Assembly (NCBI RefSeq): GCF_000025525.1
Contig: NC_013887.1
Coordinates: 506,729 to 570,728 of the forward strand
Direction of reading: 5' to 3'
Source of the DNA: Methanocaldococcus sp. FS406-22
GTDB taxonomy: Archaea; AGJL01; Methanococci; Methanococcales; Methanocaldococcaceae
Length of the DNA: 64,000 nt
The stretch's first letter is position 1. Each line of letters opens with the position of its first letter. This document shows, one piece after another, positions 36,541 to 46,825 of this stretch. Below the pieces are notes generated by a model. It did not search any database, was not told the origin of the DNA, and worked only from the letters and a program-made list of their open reading frames with translations. The translations under genes and the position numbers were made by a program.

Positions 36541-37299
36541 ATGGAGAAGTTTGATATTGCAATGTCAGTGTTTTTGGTAATGATATTTTTGTTTATATTT
36601 TTGCCTATTGTATATATGCTATCAAATCCAGGGGATTTAAGCCAATTATTAGATAAAGAAGTTATAGAAGCATTTAAAACAACACTATTAGCTGGGGCTG
36701 TTGCTACTCTAATTGCCTTAATTTTTGGAATTCCTACTGGCTATATTTTGGCAAGGTATGATTTTAAATTTAAAAGTTTTATTGAGGCTGTTTTAGATTT
36801 ACCAATGGCTATTCCTCATAGTGTTATTGGGATTATAATCCTATCCTTCATTTATGGCATTGATATTATAAAATTTATTGGTAGATACATAGTTGATAAC
36901 TTTTGGGGCATTGTTGTCGTCTATTTATTTGTAGGAATTCCATTTATGGTTAATAGTATAAGGGATGGATTTTTGAGTGTTGATGAAGAGATTGAGTATG
37001 TATCAAGAACATTGGGGGCATCAAAAATAAGGACATTTTTTGAAATATCCTTACCATTAATAAAAAATAATATCATATCTGGAATTATTTTAAGCTTTGC
37101 AAGAGGAATTAGCGAAGTTGGGGCAATATTGATAATAGCTTATTATCCAAAAACAGTCCCTGTCTTAATATTGGAGAGATTCATGAGCTTTGGATTGGAT
37201 GCCTCAAAACCAATATCAGTTGGAATGATTTTGGTTAGCATAGCATTATTTGCATTGCTAAGAATGTTTGGAAAGATGAAAAGGGATAGTAATACTTAG
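36541..37299 (+). CDS. ABC transporter permease, molybdate/tungstate type
   Basis: A 252-residue inner membrane subunit with six hydrophobic spans. The EAA loop is visible as EEIEYVSRTLGASKIRTFFE, then ISLPLIKNNIISGI. FGIPTGYILARYDFK and LDLPMAIPHSVIGII are typical of ModB/WtpB permeases. ATG 36541 follows AAGGGGATAAT. The partner ATPase gene lies 213 bases downstream behind structured DNA. No substrate-binding protein gene is adjacent, so the oxyanion specificity is inference from similarity. Confidence 0.88.
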   Translation: MEKFDIAMSVFLVMIFLFIFLPIVYMLSNPGDLSQLLDKEVIEAFKTTLLAGAVATLIALIFGIPTGYILARYDFKFKSFIEAVLDLPMAIPHSVIGIIILSFIYGIDIIKFIGRYIVDNFWGIVVVYLFVGIPFMVNSIRDGFLSVDEEIEYVSRTLGASKIRTFFEISLPLIKNNIISGIILSFARGISEVGAILIIAYYPKTVPVLILERFMSFGLDASKPISVGMILVSIALFALLRMFGKMKRDSNT

Positions 37300-37340
37300 A
37301 TTATGCAATCTAATGCCTTATCTAAAATAATGGATATTAA

Positions 37341-37359
37341 TTGGGGCTGAAAGCCCCAA
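37341..37359 (+). terminator. GC hairpin after the permease gene
   Basis: TTGGGGCTGAAAGCCCCAA is a perfect 8-bp stem with a 3-base loop 42 bases after the permease stop. It may attenuate transcription, protect an mRNA 3' end, or belong to the nested inverted repeat that begins five bases later. Confidence 0.5.
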
Positions 37360-37363
37360 CTTA

Positions 37364-37464
37364 TAACCAATTATCAAAGGAAATATTGTTTTATAATGAA
37401 CTTAGAGGCCCTTTTGGGCTTCTACAAGTGCAATATTAAATTTTAAAACTTTGATAATTGGTTA
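37364..37464. repeat. 101-bp nested inverted repeat between permease and ATPase genes
   Basis: The outer arms TAACCAATTATCAAAG (37364-37379) and CTTTGATAATTGGTTA (37449-37464) are perfect 16-bp complements. Inside them AATATTG (37382-37388) pairs with CAATATT (37431-37437), and AGAGGCCC pairs with GGGCTTCT around a TTTT loop (about 37404-37421). The whole block folds as one long interrupted hairpin. It could be a structured leader for the downstream ATPase gene or a MITE-like relic. No target duplication was found. Confidence 0.75.
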
Positions 37465-37485
37465 GATAGACGAGTTTTGGTCAAG

Positions 37486-37512
37486 CTTTTTCTAAAAGGT
37501 TGAGGGGGAATC
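37486..37512 (+). promoter_or_regulatory. hairpin before the ABC ATPase ribosome binding site
   Basis: CTTTTTCTAAAAGG (37486-37499) forms a 5-bp stem immediately before TTGAGGGGGAATC and ATG 37513. The same arrangement, with a matched sequence change that keeps the stem, precedes crcB. Both also have AAGCTT a few bases upstream. Confidence 0.4.
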
Positions 37513-38406
37513 ATGCTTAAAGTAGAAAATCTATCAAAAATTTGGAAAGATTTTAAATTAAAGAACGTTTCTTTTGAGATAGATAGGGAGTATTGCGTAA
37601 TTCTCGGCCCAAGTGGGGCTGGAAAATCTGTCTTAATAAAATGCATAGCCGGGATTTTAAAACCAGATTCTGGTAAGATAATCTTAAATGGAGATAATAT
37701 AACTAATCTACCACCAGAAAAGAGAAATGTTGGTTATGTTCCTCAAAACTATGCTTTATTTCCAAACAAGAATGTTTATAAAAATATCGCCTATGGCTTA
37801 ATAATAAAAAAAGTTAATAAAATAGAAATTGATAGAAAGGTTAAGGAAATAGCTGAGTTTTTAAATATTTCCCATCTGTTGGATAGAAATGTTAAAACCT
37901 TAAGTGGAGGGGAACAGCAGAGAGTGGCTTTAGCAAGGGCTTTAATTTTAAACCCATCTATTTTACTTTTAGATGAGCCAACATCTGCTGTAGATATCAA
38001 AATTAAAGAAAATATCATCTCTGAGTTAAAAAAGATAAAGCATATTCCTGTTTTACATATAACTCATGATTTGGCTGAAGCAAGGACTTTGGGAGAAAAA
38101 GTAGGAATTTTTATGAATGGTGAATTAATAGCCTTTGGAAACAGAGATGTATTAAAAAAACCTAAGAATAAAAAGGTAGCTGAGTTTTTAGGATTTAATA
38201 TAATAAATGATAAAGCCATAGCTCCGGAAGATGTAATTATCAAAGATGGAAATGAAGGGGAGGTTGTAAATATCATAGATTATGGAAAATATAAAAAGGT
38301 GTTTGTTAAATATAATGGCTATATCATCAAGGCTTTCACAGAAAGAGATTTAAATATTGGAGATAATGTTGGATTAGAATTTAGAGAAGAAACAAAACTA
38401 TCATAA
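37513..38406 (+). CDS. ABC transporter ATP-binding protein, molybdate/tungstate type
   Basis: A 297-residue ATPase. Walker A GPSGAGKSVLIKCIAG, Q-loop YVPQNYALFPNKNVYKN, signature LSGGEQQRVALARAL, Walker B ILLLDEPTSAVD and switch HITHDLAEA are all intact. Residues about 225-297 form a short C-terminal beta domain as in ModC/WtpC-type regulatory domains. It energises the upstream permease. The ribosome binding site is GAGGGGGAATC. It is followed by prs with 15 bases between stop and start. Confidence 0.92.
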   Translation: MLKVENLSKIWKDFKLKNVSFEIDREYCVILGPSGAGKSVLIKCIAGILKPDSGKIILNGDNITNLPPEKRNVGYVPQNYALFPNKNVYKNIAYGLIIKKVNKIEIDRKVKEIAEFLNISHLLDRNVKTLSGGEQQRVALARALILNPSILLLDEPTSAVDIKIKENIISELKKIKHIPVLHITHDLAEARTLGEKVGIFMNGELIAFGNRDVLKKPKNKKVAEFLGFNIINDKAIAPEDVIIKDGNEGEVVNIIDYGKYKKVFVKYNGYIIKAFTERDLNIGDNVGLEFREETKLS

Positions 38407-39276
<870 letters not shown>

Positions 39277-40467
39277 TTATCCTAAAAATCCAATAAACTT
39301 TCCTAAGCAATAGAACACACCAATAGATGCTCCTATATTTGAGAGAGTAGCAACCAATAAAACTCTAAATAAATTGTTGTTTAAAAGCTCTTTAATTGAT
39401 TCAGCATTTATTATTCCCACCAAATCTTTATCTGTTATTTCTCTATATTTTAACTCTACAAGTCCTGCTATTGTCCCTACAGCCGCTAATGGTAATGGGA
39501 CAAGAGTGGTTATAGGAGCTGAAAGAAAGGCAATTAATGCAGTTATTAACTTACCTCTTGCCAATATAACTCCCAACGCGGATAATCCTCCAGTAAATAT
39601 TATCCATTGAAAAGTTATCATTTTCAACAATTCAGGATTGTTTAAGGCATAATATACAATATACAAAAAGATAGCAATTATTGCCAATGAAATACCATAA
39701 GTTAAAAGCTTTGTTAGAGATTTTTTTCTCTTTTTTACTTTTATTAGTTCCATTAAATCAATATCTTTTCCATTTTCAAGCTGTTTTAAATATCTCACAA
39801 TTCCCTCAACGTGTCCAGCTCCAACTACTGCCACTAAAGAATTTTTACCTTTACTTAACTCAAACAATCTTTTAGCCATGAATCTATCTCTCTCATCTAC
39901 CAAAACCTCATATATCGTTGGAGACATCTCCTTTAACAATTTAATAAATTTTTCTGGATTTTCAACCATCTCTTTTAATAAATCATCATCTACCTCTAAA
40001 TCTCCCTCATCAGAATTTAATAGCTCCCAAAAAATCTTTATTTTTTCTTTAAATGTCATTCTATCCATCAATCTTGATAAGGTGATATTAATATCCCTAT
40101 CAATTAGATATATTGGCAATCCATACCTACTCGCTATTTCTATAGCTTTTTTCATCTCACTACCAGGTTTTATTCCAAGACTCTCCCCTATCTTCTTTTG
40201 AGAATTAGCTAAAATTAAATATATGAAAAATTTTAAAAAATTCCCTTCCTTTAATACTTTTTTTAAATCCACTTTTTTCTCTTCATTTGAAATCAGTGAG
40301 AAAAATCTTCTATCATCAAGCTCTACAGCAACTCCTTCTGGAGAGACAGATGATATAATGTTTTCTACTTCTTCAATGCTATCCTTTGAAACATGGGCAG
40401 TTCCAATTAAATATATATCACATTCATTAATCCCATTAAATATCTTCACATGCTTCAAAACAACCAC
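39277..40467 (-). CDS. TraB/PrgY family membrane protein
   Basis: A 396-residue protein. IYLIGTAHVSKDSIEEVENI is the GxxH TraB motif, EGVAVELDDRRF the second conserved acidic patch, and VAVVGAGHVEGIVRYLKQ the second GxxH-like motif; these suggest a metalloprotease-like (Tiki/TraB) fold. The C-terminal 140 residues contain three to four membrane spans. The start is uncertain: GTG 40467, or TTG 40458 behind GGTGGTT. It is convergent with prs and abuts its stop. Confidence 0.88.
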   Translation of the reverse strand: MVVLKHVKIFNGINECDIYLIGTAHVSKDSIEEVENIISSVSPEGVAVELDDRRFFSLISNEEKKVDLKKVLKEGNFLKFFIYLILANSQKKIGESLGIKPGSEMKKAIEIASRYGLPIYLIDRDINITLSRLMDRMTFKEKIKIFWELLNSDEGDLEVDDDLLKEMVENPEKFIKLLKEMSPTIYEVLVDERDRFMAKRLFELSKGKNSLVAVVGAGHVEGIVRYLKQLENGKDIDLMELIKVKKRKKSLTKLLTYGISLAIIAIFLYIVYYALNNPELLKMITFQWIIFTGGLSALGVILARGKLITALIAFLSAPITTLVPLPLAAVGTIAGLVELKYREITDKDLVGIINAESIKELLNNNLFRVLLVATLSNIGASIGVFYCLGKFIGFLG

Positions 40468-40546
40468 CAGCTTATAAGAAATTTTAATTTTTGTTTAATA
40501 TTAAATTATGCCCTTAAATATTTAACACTAACTATTTGTTATTAAT

Positions 40547-41737
40547 CTATCTCTTTCTTTTTTTAGTTTTTACTCCTAAGAAAGCCCTCTTTATTATAAT
40601 TGTTGCGTAACTTCCCTTCTCCAATTCATAGCTTAAGGTTATTTTATACTTCCCTTTATTTAACTCATCTTCTTCAAACTCTCCAATTTTTAGGTTTTTA
40701 GGGACTGAGAGAATTTTCCTTTCATTGTATATGAATCTTCCTAAACCCCCTATATTGTTTAAATCTTCCATAGTAATACCTTCTCTCTTTAAGATTTCCT
40801 CAATAATTTCTTTTTCTTCTCCGCTATATTCAATATCTGGAGCTATTGTTGGGAATTTTTTATCTTTCAATAAATTAAAAACTTCTCTATCCATTTTTTT
40901 ATAGAACATGAGAGTTCCACATTCGTATTCATAATAAACCCTATCTTCTTCTGGTATGTATTTCTTTAATAGCTCTTTTACACACTCATTCCATAGATAA
41001 CTTTGATAAGCAGCGACAAAAATTTTCTTCAATCTATCATCAACATAACTTAAGGCTTTTTTGTAATCATTGCTTTTTTTAAGCTCTTTAACCATATTTA
41101 CATACAACTTTGCCTTAATATTATTTTCCTTAATATAATTCCAAACTTTATCCCAATCTCCCCAGTTTTTAGATATAAATCTCTTCAAATCTTTTATTAT
41201 CTTCTTCTCAGACTTTTTGTATTTTGTTAATAGTATTTTTACAGCTTCTTCATAATTGCCCTTTATAACCTCTTTTGCAATAAACTTTTTATCAAAAACA
41301 CTTCCAAACCTCTGACTATCAAAGTAATTTGGAGCTCCAAATTCTAAGTATTTTAAATTTTCTTTTATTTTTGGGATATCGTCCTTTTTTATCCCTCTAA
41401 CTGTTATTGTGAATCTGTTTCCTTCCAAATCTCCCAATAACAAAAATTTTGATTCTCCAACTAATTCCAACTTTAAATTTGGTTCATCTAAGCTTAGCTT
41501 CCCATATTTTTTTGGTATGGATATATATTGAGTGGTTAAAGCATGTCTATCTTTTAATCCACAATAACCAATATCTCTCAACGGAATTTTAAATTTCTTT
41601 GATATATAAGAAAATGCTTTCAAACTTTCTATGTTTCTCTTTGTTAATTTGTAGAGATAACACTTATTCCCAGATATTTTATCAAAATCGATAATTTCTT
41701 CAACGATAAAATCCTCTGGCTTCATTCTAAGTTTCAT
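40547..41737 (-). CDS. truD: tRNA pseudouridine synthase TruD
   Basis: A 396-residue TruD-family enzyme. The opening MKPEDFIVEEIIDFD, the catalytic segment IGYCGLKDRHALTTQYISIP (Asp in KDRHA), and NYFDSQRFGSVF are the family hallmarks. It converts U13 of tRNA (or another position in archaea) to pseudouridine. ATG 41737 follows TTGGGGTGTGTTTTT; the longer frame to 41818 has no ribosome binding site and a hydrophobic non-conserved leader, so it was rejected. Confidence 0.94.
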   Translation of the reverse strand: MKLRMKPEDFIVEEIIDFDKISGNKCYLYKLTKRNIESLKAFSYISKKFKIPLRDIGYCGLKDRHALTTQYISIPKKYGKLSLDEPNLKLELVGESKFLLLGDLEGNRFTITVRGIKKDDIPKIKENLKYLEFGAPNYFDSQRFGSVFDKKFIAKEVIKGNYEEAVKILLTKYKKSEKKIIKDLKRFISKNWGDWDKVWNYIKENNIKAKLYVNMVKELKKSNDYKKALSYVDDRLKKIFVAAYQSYLWNECVKELLKKYIPEEDRVYYEYECGTLMFYKKMDREVFNLLKDKKFPTIAPDIEYSGEEKEIIEEILKREGITMEDLNNIGGLGRFIYNERKILSVPKNLKIGEFEEDELNKGKYKITLSYELEKGSYATIIIKRAFLGVKTKKRKR

Positions 41738-41858
41738 AAAAACACACCCCAATAAACTAAATAGTTTATTATTAAGTACCAGATAAATAAAAAAGATTTT
41801 AGTGTAGTAATATGACATAATAGATAACAGAAAGTAAAAATAACAACAATAAAATTAG

Positions 41859-41931
41859 TGGGCTCGGCGGGATTCGAACCCGCGACCACCGCCTTGTGAG
41901 GGCGGCGTCATAGCCACTAGACCACGAGCCC
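41859..41931 (-). tRNA. tRNA-Val (CAC anticodon)
   Basis: The minus strand folds as a full cloverleaf: acceptor GGGCTCG/CGAGCCC, anticodon stem with loop CTCACAA (anticodon CAC), and T-arm CGGGTTCGAATCCCG. The discriminator base is A. CCA is not encoded. No intron is visible. Confidence 0.96.
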
Positions 41932-42030
41932 TCTTATAATTTTAACTATATTTGATAGTATAAAATTTTTATGGTATGTTAAACGAAAACTATATATATC
42001 CCTTTTACCCTATTAGTGTTTGCTTTTAGA

Positions 42031-42118
42031 GCGGGGGTGGCCCAGCCTGGTACGGCGCGGGACTGCTAATCCCGTTGGGCAACGCCCAGCCCGGGTTCAA
42101 GTCCCGGCCCCCGCGCCA
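42031..42118 (+). tRNA. tRNA-Ser (GCT anticodon)
   Basis: A class II tRNA with acceptor GCGGGGG/CCCCCGC, anticodon loop CTGCTAA (GCT, reading AGC/AGT), a long variable arm (TTGGGCAACGCCCAG) and T-loop GGGTTCAAGTCCC. Discriminator G is followed by an encoded CCA (42116-42118). A TATA-like ACTATATATATCC lies about 35 bases upstream of the mature 5' end. Confidence 0.96.
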
Positions 42119-42478
42119 TACATTAATGTTCTATTTTTTAATACATTACAATCAATTTTCATTAATGCTAATGACATGGATAATATATTGAACAAAAGGC
42201 TATGTTTATGGATAACCAAACTTTGTTTATGATTATGGGACTGGCATCTTTTGGGATTAATTGTTTTATTTGTCGTTAACTTTGTATGTTTGGTATTTTA
42301 AATTGGGTGGTAAAAAACGTTAGAAACAAATTAAAGCTTTTTTGTATAAACGTCATACAATATCATAGTTATTTGTATTTTACTTTTAGATTTAAAAATT
42401 CAAATAAATAAATCTATATAGAGATAATTTTAAAGATATTAAAGTTAAAGAATTTAATAAAAAAAGAGCTGGGAGATT
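42119..42478. other. 360-base AT-rich intergenic stretch
   Basis: No convincing gene. It begins with T-runs that can end the tRNA-Ser transcript. A 23-codon frame at 42208-42279 (MDNQTLFMIMGLASFG and seven more) has no ribosome binding site. A TATA-like AATCTATATAGAG at about 42410-42422 probably drives the downstream transglutaminase-like gene. Confidence 0.4.
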
Positions 42479-43453
42479 ATGGGCTTAAAGAAATACTTTA
42501 TAATTGCAATAGTTGCAGTTGCTGCATATCATTTTATAGGCAACTCATCTGTATTTCAGTTAGATAGCTTAGGGAATGAAATGTATTCAAAGCTTAATGA
42601 GGATGAAATTATAAATCTGCAGTCATGGGCTTATCATTTCCAAGGCAAAGATATGTATGAAACAATTTGGAATATAATCTTTTGGCAGGAAGATAATATT
42701 GGTTATGACTATAAGAAAATGTTTTCTCATAATCCTTATATCCAATCCCCTACTGAGACATACATGAAAAAATCAGGAACTTGTATTGACTATGCTCTAT
42801 TAACAGCATGCCTTTTATTAGGGCTTCATAAGGATGCTTATGTATTCGTTATTGATAGCCATAACCCCTACTCTGGAGGGCATGCCTTTTGTGCTGTAAA
42901 AATTGGAGATAAATATTTTGCTATAGACCAACATGCCCCAATAACTGATGTTGATAGCCACATAAAAGAGTTTTTAAAGGAACATCCAGATCTAAATCCA
43001 AACTCAATAAGAGTTTATCATTTTTATATTCCTGTGGATGAGGTTTATGATGTCAAAGCAGAGATGTTTAGATGGCAATATAATCCAACCAACAAAATAT
43101 TATCTCCAGAAGAAAAGAAAGTAATTGAAAATGCAATTATAGATTACTTCACTAAAAAATATAGGTTAAAACCAGACCAAAGAATTAATAATATGGAGAG
43201 TATGAAATATCTGCCTTATGGATTTCATGAAGGAATTTATGTTTATCAACCTTATGAGTGCAACTTATATCCAGAGTTTGGAGAACAGTATGGTAGATGG
43301 TTGGATAGGAGATTGAGTGGGCATTTAACTTTAACTGAAAAACTTGAAGGGAAGAAGTATAAGCCAATAGACTTTAAAAAGTATAGATACATCTGGATTA
43401 AAGTTGATGATAAGGGAGGCTATGGGAGAATTTATATTTATTTGGCCAAGTAA
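42479..43453 (+). CDS. secreted or membrane-anchored transglutaminase-like protein
   Basis: A 324-residue protein. Residues 5-20 are a hydrophobic anchor or signal (YFIIAIVAVAAYHFIG). The cysteine-protease-like transglutaminase core is clear: SGTCIDYALLTACLLLG with Cys102, SGGHAFCAVKIGD with His135 and YFAIDQHAP with Asp150. This fold covers proteases, amidases and cross-linking enzymes; in archaea an extracytoplasmic peptidase is plausible. ATG 42479 follows GCTGGGAGATT. Confidence 0.8.
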   Translation: MGLKKYFIIAIVAVAAYHFIGNSSVFQLDSLGNEMYSKLNEDEIINLQSWAYHFQGKDMYETIWNIIFWQEDNIGYDYKKMFSHNPYIQSPTETYMKKSGTCIDYALLTACLLLGLHKDAYVFVIDSHNPYSGGHAFCAVKIGDKYFAIDQHAPITDVDSHIKEFLKEHPDLNPNSIRVYHFYIPVDEVYDVKAEMFRWQYNPTNKILSPEEKKVIENAIIDYFTKKYRLKPDQRINNMESMKYLPYGFHEGIYVYQPYECNLYPEFGEQYGRWLDRRLSGHLTLTEKLEGKKYKPIDFKKYRYIWIKVDDKGGYGRIYIYLAK

Positions 43454-43703
43454 CTCTTAATATTAAAACTTAAAAGTTTTTTCTAAAGCTTTCATCTGTT
43501 TTTCTACATCTCTAAGTACTTTTTTTAAAGTCTTTATCTTTTAAGGATTTGTTAATTGTTTTATAATTATTTTTGAATTAATATCACACCGTTGTCTCAG
43601 GATTTCTTATTTTAGAAGTGAGATATTAATTAATTTGAGAATAAAAATATAAGTGTTTATAAAAATAAAAAATTAAAAATTCTGAAATATAAGGGGTTTT
43701 AAC

Positions 43704-44705
43704 CTAAATTATCCCCTCAACATATCTTTTTAACTTTTCAAGCTGTTCTTTAGTTCCAAAGGCATATATGGTATCTCCAATATTAATTACGGTATCTGGA
43801 GGTGGGCTTGTAATTGTTTTGTCTCCTTTTTTAATTGCTAAAATTGTAGCTCCAGTTTTTTCCCTAATACCCGAATCTTTTAAAAGTTTGTTATCAAGTT
43901 CTTTATTTTTTACAATGTATCTCCTAACTTCCATATCCTCTTCCGTAGCTACTAATGAGTGGATGAATTCAACAATATCTGGATTTATAGCTATTCTTGC
44001 AATTTCCATTCCTCCAACTATATATGGGCAGACAGCCCTATCAGCTCCTGCCTTTATTAATTTATCCAATGTTGATGGTTTTTCTGCTTTTGCTACTATG
44101 TAGATATTTGGATTCAGCTTTTTTGCCGATAAAGTTATGAAAACATTTTCAGCATCTGATGAAACAACTGAAATCAACCCCTTAGCTTTTTCAATCTTTG
44201 CCTTTTTTAGAATATCATCTGATGTAGCATCACCAACAATACACACAAGATTTGGGTCTTTTTCAATAGCTTCCTCTAATATTTTTTCGTCTGAATCAAT
44301 GATAACAAATGGAATGTTAGATTTTTTAAATTCTTCAGCTATCACTTTTCCTAATCTTCCATAACCGCAGATTATGTAATGGTTATTCAGTTTCTTGATT
44401 TTGTCCATCATTTTTCTCAACCGAAAGTATTTTTTAAAATGTCCTTCAATGAAAAAACTTGCTATATTTCCCATGGTGTATGCAACTGCTCCTACTCCAG
44501 CAAATATATAGATTATAACTGAAAGTTTCCCAATAAATGTTTTTGGTGTGTAATCACCATAACCAACTGTTGAAATGGTAACAACTGCAGTATAAAAGGC
44601 TGTGAAAAAATCCCAGCCCTCAACAGTCATCAGTATTATAGCTTCAATTAAGATGAGTAAGATGATAACTATTACGCCAAGTTCTATTTTTTTAATAGTT
44701 TCCAT
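43704..44705 (-). CDS. potassium channel with RCK (TrkA-N/TrkA-C) domain
   Basis: A 333-residue protein. Two membrane helices flank the pore loop with selectivity filter STVGYGDYTPKT. From about residue 108 an RCK domain follows: HYIICGYGRLGKVIAEEF is the nucleotide-binding Rossmann motif and CIVGDATSDDILKKAKI its family continuation, with a TrkA-C domain from about 245. This is the MthK/MjK1 architecture, gated by cytoplasmic ligands. The start is directly after the stop of the next channel gene (TAAATG), so they form an operon. Confidence 0.93.
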   Translation of the reverse strand: METIKKIELGVIVIILLILIEAIILMTVEGWDFFTAFYTAVVTISTVGYGDYTPKTFIGKLSVIIYIFAGVGAVAYTMGNIASFFIEGHFKKYFRLRKMMDKIKKLNNHYIICGYGRLGKVIAEEFKKSNIPFVIIDSDEKILEEAIEKDPNLVCIVGDATSDDILKKAKIEKAKGLISVVSSDAENVFITLSAKKLNPNIYIVAKAEKPSTLDKLIKAGADRAVCPYIVGGMEIARIAINPDIVEFIHSLVATEEDMEVRRYIVKNKELDNKLLKDSGIREKTGATILAIKKGDKTITSPPPDTVINIGDTIYAFGTKEQLEKLKRYVEGII

Positions 44706-45335
44706 TTAATCTCCCTTCAATGCCTTTTGTAATGAAGTTAGTAATCCAGAAATAAAGAAGAGGACGGAAAATATTATTATTAACTTTCCAGCGTCTGTTT
44801 TTGGTGTTATGTCTCCATAACCAACTGTTGTTATTGATATAGTAGTGAAATAGAAAGCATCAAAGAAATTGTTTATTGATGGATTCACATCTGATTCAGC
44901 AATCCAGATTAAGCATGAGGCAATGAAACAAATTGTTAGCAATGTTAGAAAGTTTATCAATGCCTGATTTTCCTCCAACTTCCTCAACTTGATTATTCTA
45001 AGTAATACTAAGATTCTTATTAGGTTTATAATTCTCAATCCCAAAAATGCTTTTGAATAGAATATCTGTAAGGAATATAGCAAGAAAGCAATAACAACAA
45101 TGGCATCAACAATATTGTAAATGTCCTTAAAAAACCTTACCTTGTCCTCAACATAGTAAAAATTGTATATAAACTCAAATGTAAAAAACATAATTGAGAT
45201 ATAATCCAACCTTATTAACAAATCCTGATATGGTGGGTTGTATGTTGAAAGTATGAAGGATATAACTATCTCAAACGTAAAGATTAAGCTTAAAATTTCT
45301 ATTATCTTCTTTAACTTCCTATCTTTTAAATTCAT
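44706..45335 (-). CDS. voltage-gated potassium channel, MVP-like
   Basis: A 209-residue channel with six membrane segments. The S4-like helix shows regularly spaced arginines ([20 protein letters not shown]), and the filter is [12 protein letters not shown] in [11 protein letters not shown]. Size and order match MVP, the hyperpolarisation-activated K+ channel of M. jannaschii. The gene is first in a two-channel operon and divergent from the GATase/P-loop gene, with only 38 bases between starts. Confidence 0.92.
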   Translation of the reverse strand: MNLKDRKLKKIIEILSLIFTFEIVISFILSTYNPPYQDLLIRLDYISIMFFTFEFIYNFYYVEDKVRFFKDIYNIVDAIVVIAFLLYSLQIFYSKAFLGLRIINLIRILVLLRIIKLRKLEENQALINFLTLLTICFIASCLIWIAESDVNPSINNFFDAFYFTTISITTVGYGDITPKTDAGKLIIIFSVLFFISGLLTSLQKALKGD

Positions 45336-45373
45336 TTATATCCCAATTTGACATTTTTATAGCAGGTGGAATT

Positions 45374-46813
45374 ATGGAAATTGGTATTTTGGATATTAAA
45401 GGGTCTCTTCCATTATTTGAAGATTTCGGCAATTTACCAACAAAAATTATTGATGAAAAGAACTACAAAGAAATTAAAGATTTGGATGTTTTGATAATAC
45501 CTGGAGGTAGTTTAGTTGAAAGTAAATCGTTAAATGAAGGGATAAAAAATGAGATACTCAACTTTGCTGGCTACATTATTGGAATTTGCAGTGGATTTCA
45601 AATATTATCAAAAAAAATAGACATTGGAAGGAAGAGCAGTGTTCCAATAATTAGGGAAGGGTTAGGTTTGTTGGATGTCGAGTTTTACCCATTAGTTTGC
45701 ACTGATAGAGTTGAGTTTAAGTTAAAAAAATCAATATTTGGAGAGGGTAGGGGAGAGGGTTTCCACTGCCACACTTATGGAGACATTAGGATAGTTGATA
45801 AAGAGACAAAGATATTAACAGTTTCAAAAGTAAAAAAACTAAATTATAAATTGGGTAAAGAGCAAGAGATTATATCTGGGGCTTTTAAAGATAAAGTATT
45901 TGGAACAATGGTTCATAACTTCTTGGACAATGAATTTGTTAGAGACAATTTTTTAAAACATTTGGGAGTTGCAGAAGATGAGAAAGAGGAGATATTTGAA
46001 AAAAATAAGATTATAAAAGACGAATTAAAGAAGAGAGCTTTAAAGTATAGGTTAAATCCAGAATTAATAGAAAATAACAAAAAAGATAAAAATAAAAAAA
46101 GAGGAATTATTTTATTGGCAACATCATCAAATAGTGGAAAAACATTTTTAACTACAGCAATATCAGCAAAATTAAAAGGAAGGGTTTTTGTAACTAAGAT
46201 TGGTGGGGATGTTAGGGATATTGTGCCTGCTCTTTATTTATTGAGAGAGAAGATGACAAAATACAATAGTATAAAGATTGGAGAAAGAGGATGGGTTGAT
46301 GTTAAAGAGTTTTTGGAGTATATAAAAAAGGCAGATTATGATTATATAATAGTTGAGGGAGTTATGGGAGCTTTTACTGCTTCATTAAAAAATATCTCAT
46401 CCTATCAAATAGCCAAAAAGCTTGGATTTCCTGTCTATATAGTAAGCCCCTGTAATATAAGTGGGATAGAAGGGGCTTTTGTAGAGGCAATGGCATATTA
46501 TAGTTTACTCAAAGATATTGGAATTAAAGTGGAGGGAATTATTTTAAATAAAGTTTATAGTTGGGAGGGTTTTAATAAATTAAAAAGTTTAGCTGAAAAA
46601 TACAACATAAAGCTTTATGGTGTTGGAAAAGTAGCTAATGAGAGTAGAGGGCTGATTCCAGAGGTAGAGATTGATTATGAAAGCTTCTGCAAAAATGCCT
46701 TTAATGTTAATTTAGAAATAGAAATCCCAGAGATTGAGATAAATAACAATATAAATGATGAAGATGATAACTTTTTAGATAGAGTAGATAATTGGATAAA
46801 AAAGATAATTTAA
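45374..46813 (+). CDS. fusion of class I GATase-like domain and cobyrinate/dethiobiotin-synthase-like P-loop domain
   Basis: The 479-residue product has an N-terminal glutamine amidotransferase-like domain (residues 1-200): [11 protein letters not shown], a nucleophile-like [12 protein letters not shown] (Cys near 76), and [10 protein letters not shown]. After a charged linker ([11 protein letters not shown]) comes a P-loop domain: [18 protein letters not shown], then [14 protein letters not shown]. These are the CobB/CobQ or CbiA parts, but in reverse order (CobB and CobQ have the ATPase first). It may be a corrinoid or F430-related amidase, or an unknown amidating enzyme. GGTGGAATT precedes ATG. 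Confidence 0.75.
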   Translation: MEIGILDIKGSLPLFEDFGNLPTKIIDEKNYKEIKDLDVLIIPGGSLVESKSLNEGIKNEILNFAGYIIGICSGFQILSKKIDIGRKSSVPIIREGLGLLDVEFYPLVCTDRVEFKLKKSIFGEGRGEGFHCHTYGDIRIVDKETKILTVSKVKKLNYKLGKEQEIISGAFKDKVFGTMVHNFLDNEFVRDNFLKHLGVAEDEKEEIFEKNKIIKDELKKRALKYRLNPELIENNKKDKNKKRGIILLATSSNSGKTFLTTAISAKLKGRVFVTKIGGDVRDIVPALYLLREKMTKYNSIKIGERGWVDVKEFLEYIKKADYDYIIVEGVMGAFTASLKNISSYQIAKKLGFPVYIVSPCNISGIEGAFVEAMAYYSLLKDIGIKVEGIILNKVYSWEGFNKLKSLAEKYNIKLYGVGKVANESRGLIPEVEIDYESFCKNAFNVNLEIEIPEIEINNNINDEDDNFLDRVDNWIKKII

Positions 46814-46825
46814 GTGGGGGAGAGA

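Noticed and set aside
37364-37464. Insertion sequence with transposase
   Set aside because: Only 101 bp with no coding capacity and no target duplication; kept as an inverted repeat, not an IS.
41738-41818. 27-residue N-terminal extension of TruD
   Set aside because: No ribosome binding site and a hydrophobic non-family leader; the conserved N-terminus starts at 41737 behind GGGGTG.
42020-42232. 70-residue plus-strand frame
   Set aside because: It reads through the tRNA-Ser gene.
43463-43537. Minus-strand coding scrap (LRDVEKQMKALEKTF) downstream of the potassium channel operon
   Set aside because: Only about 24 codons behind an in-frame stop, with no start codon or ribosome binding site; too short to call a pseudogene.
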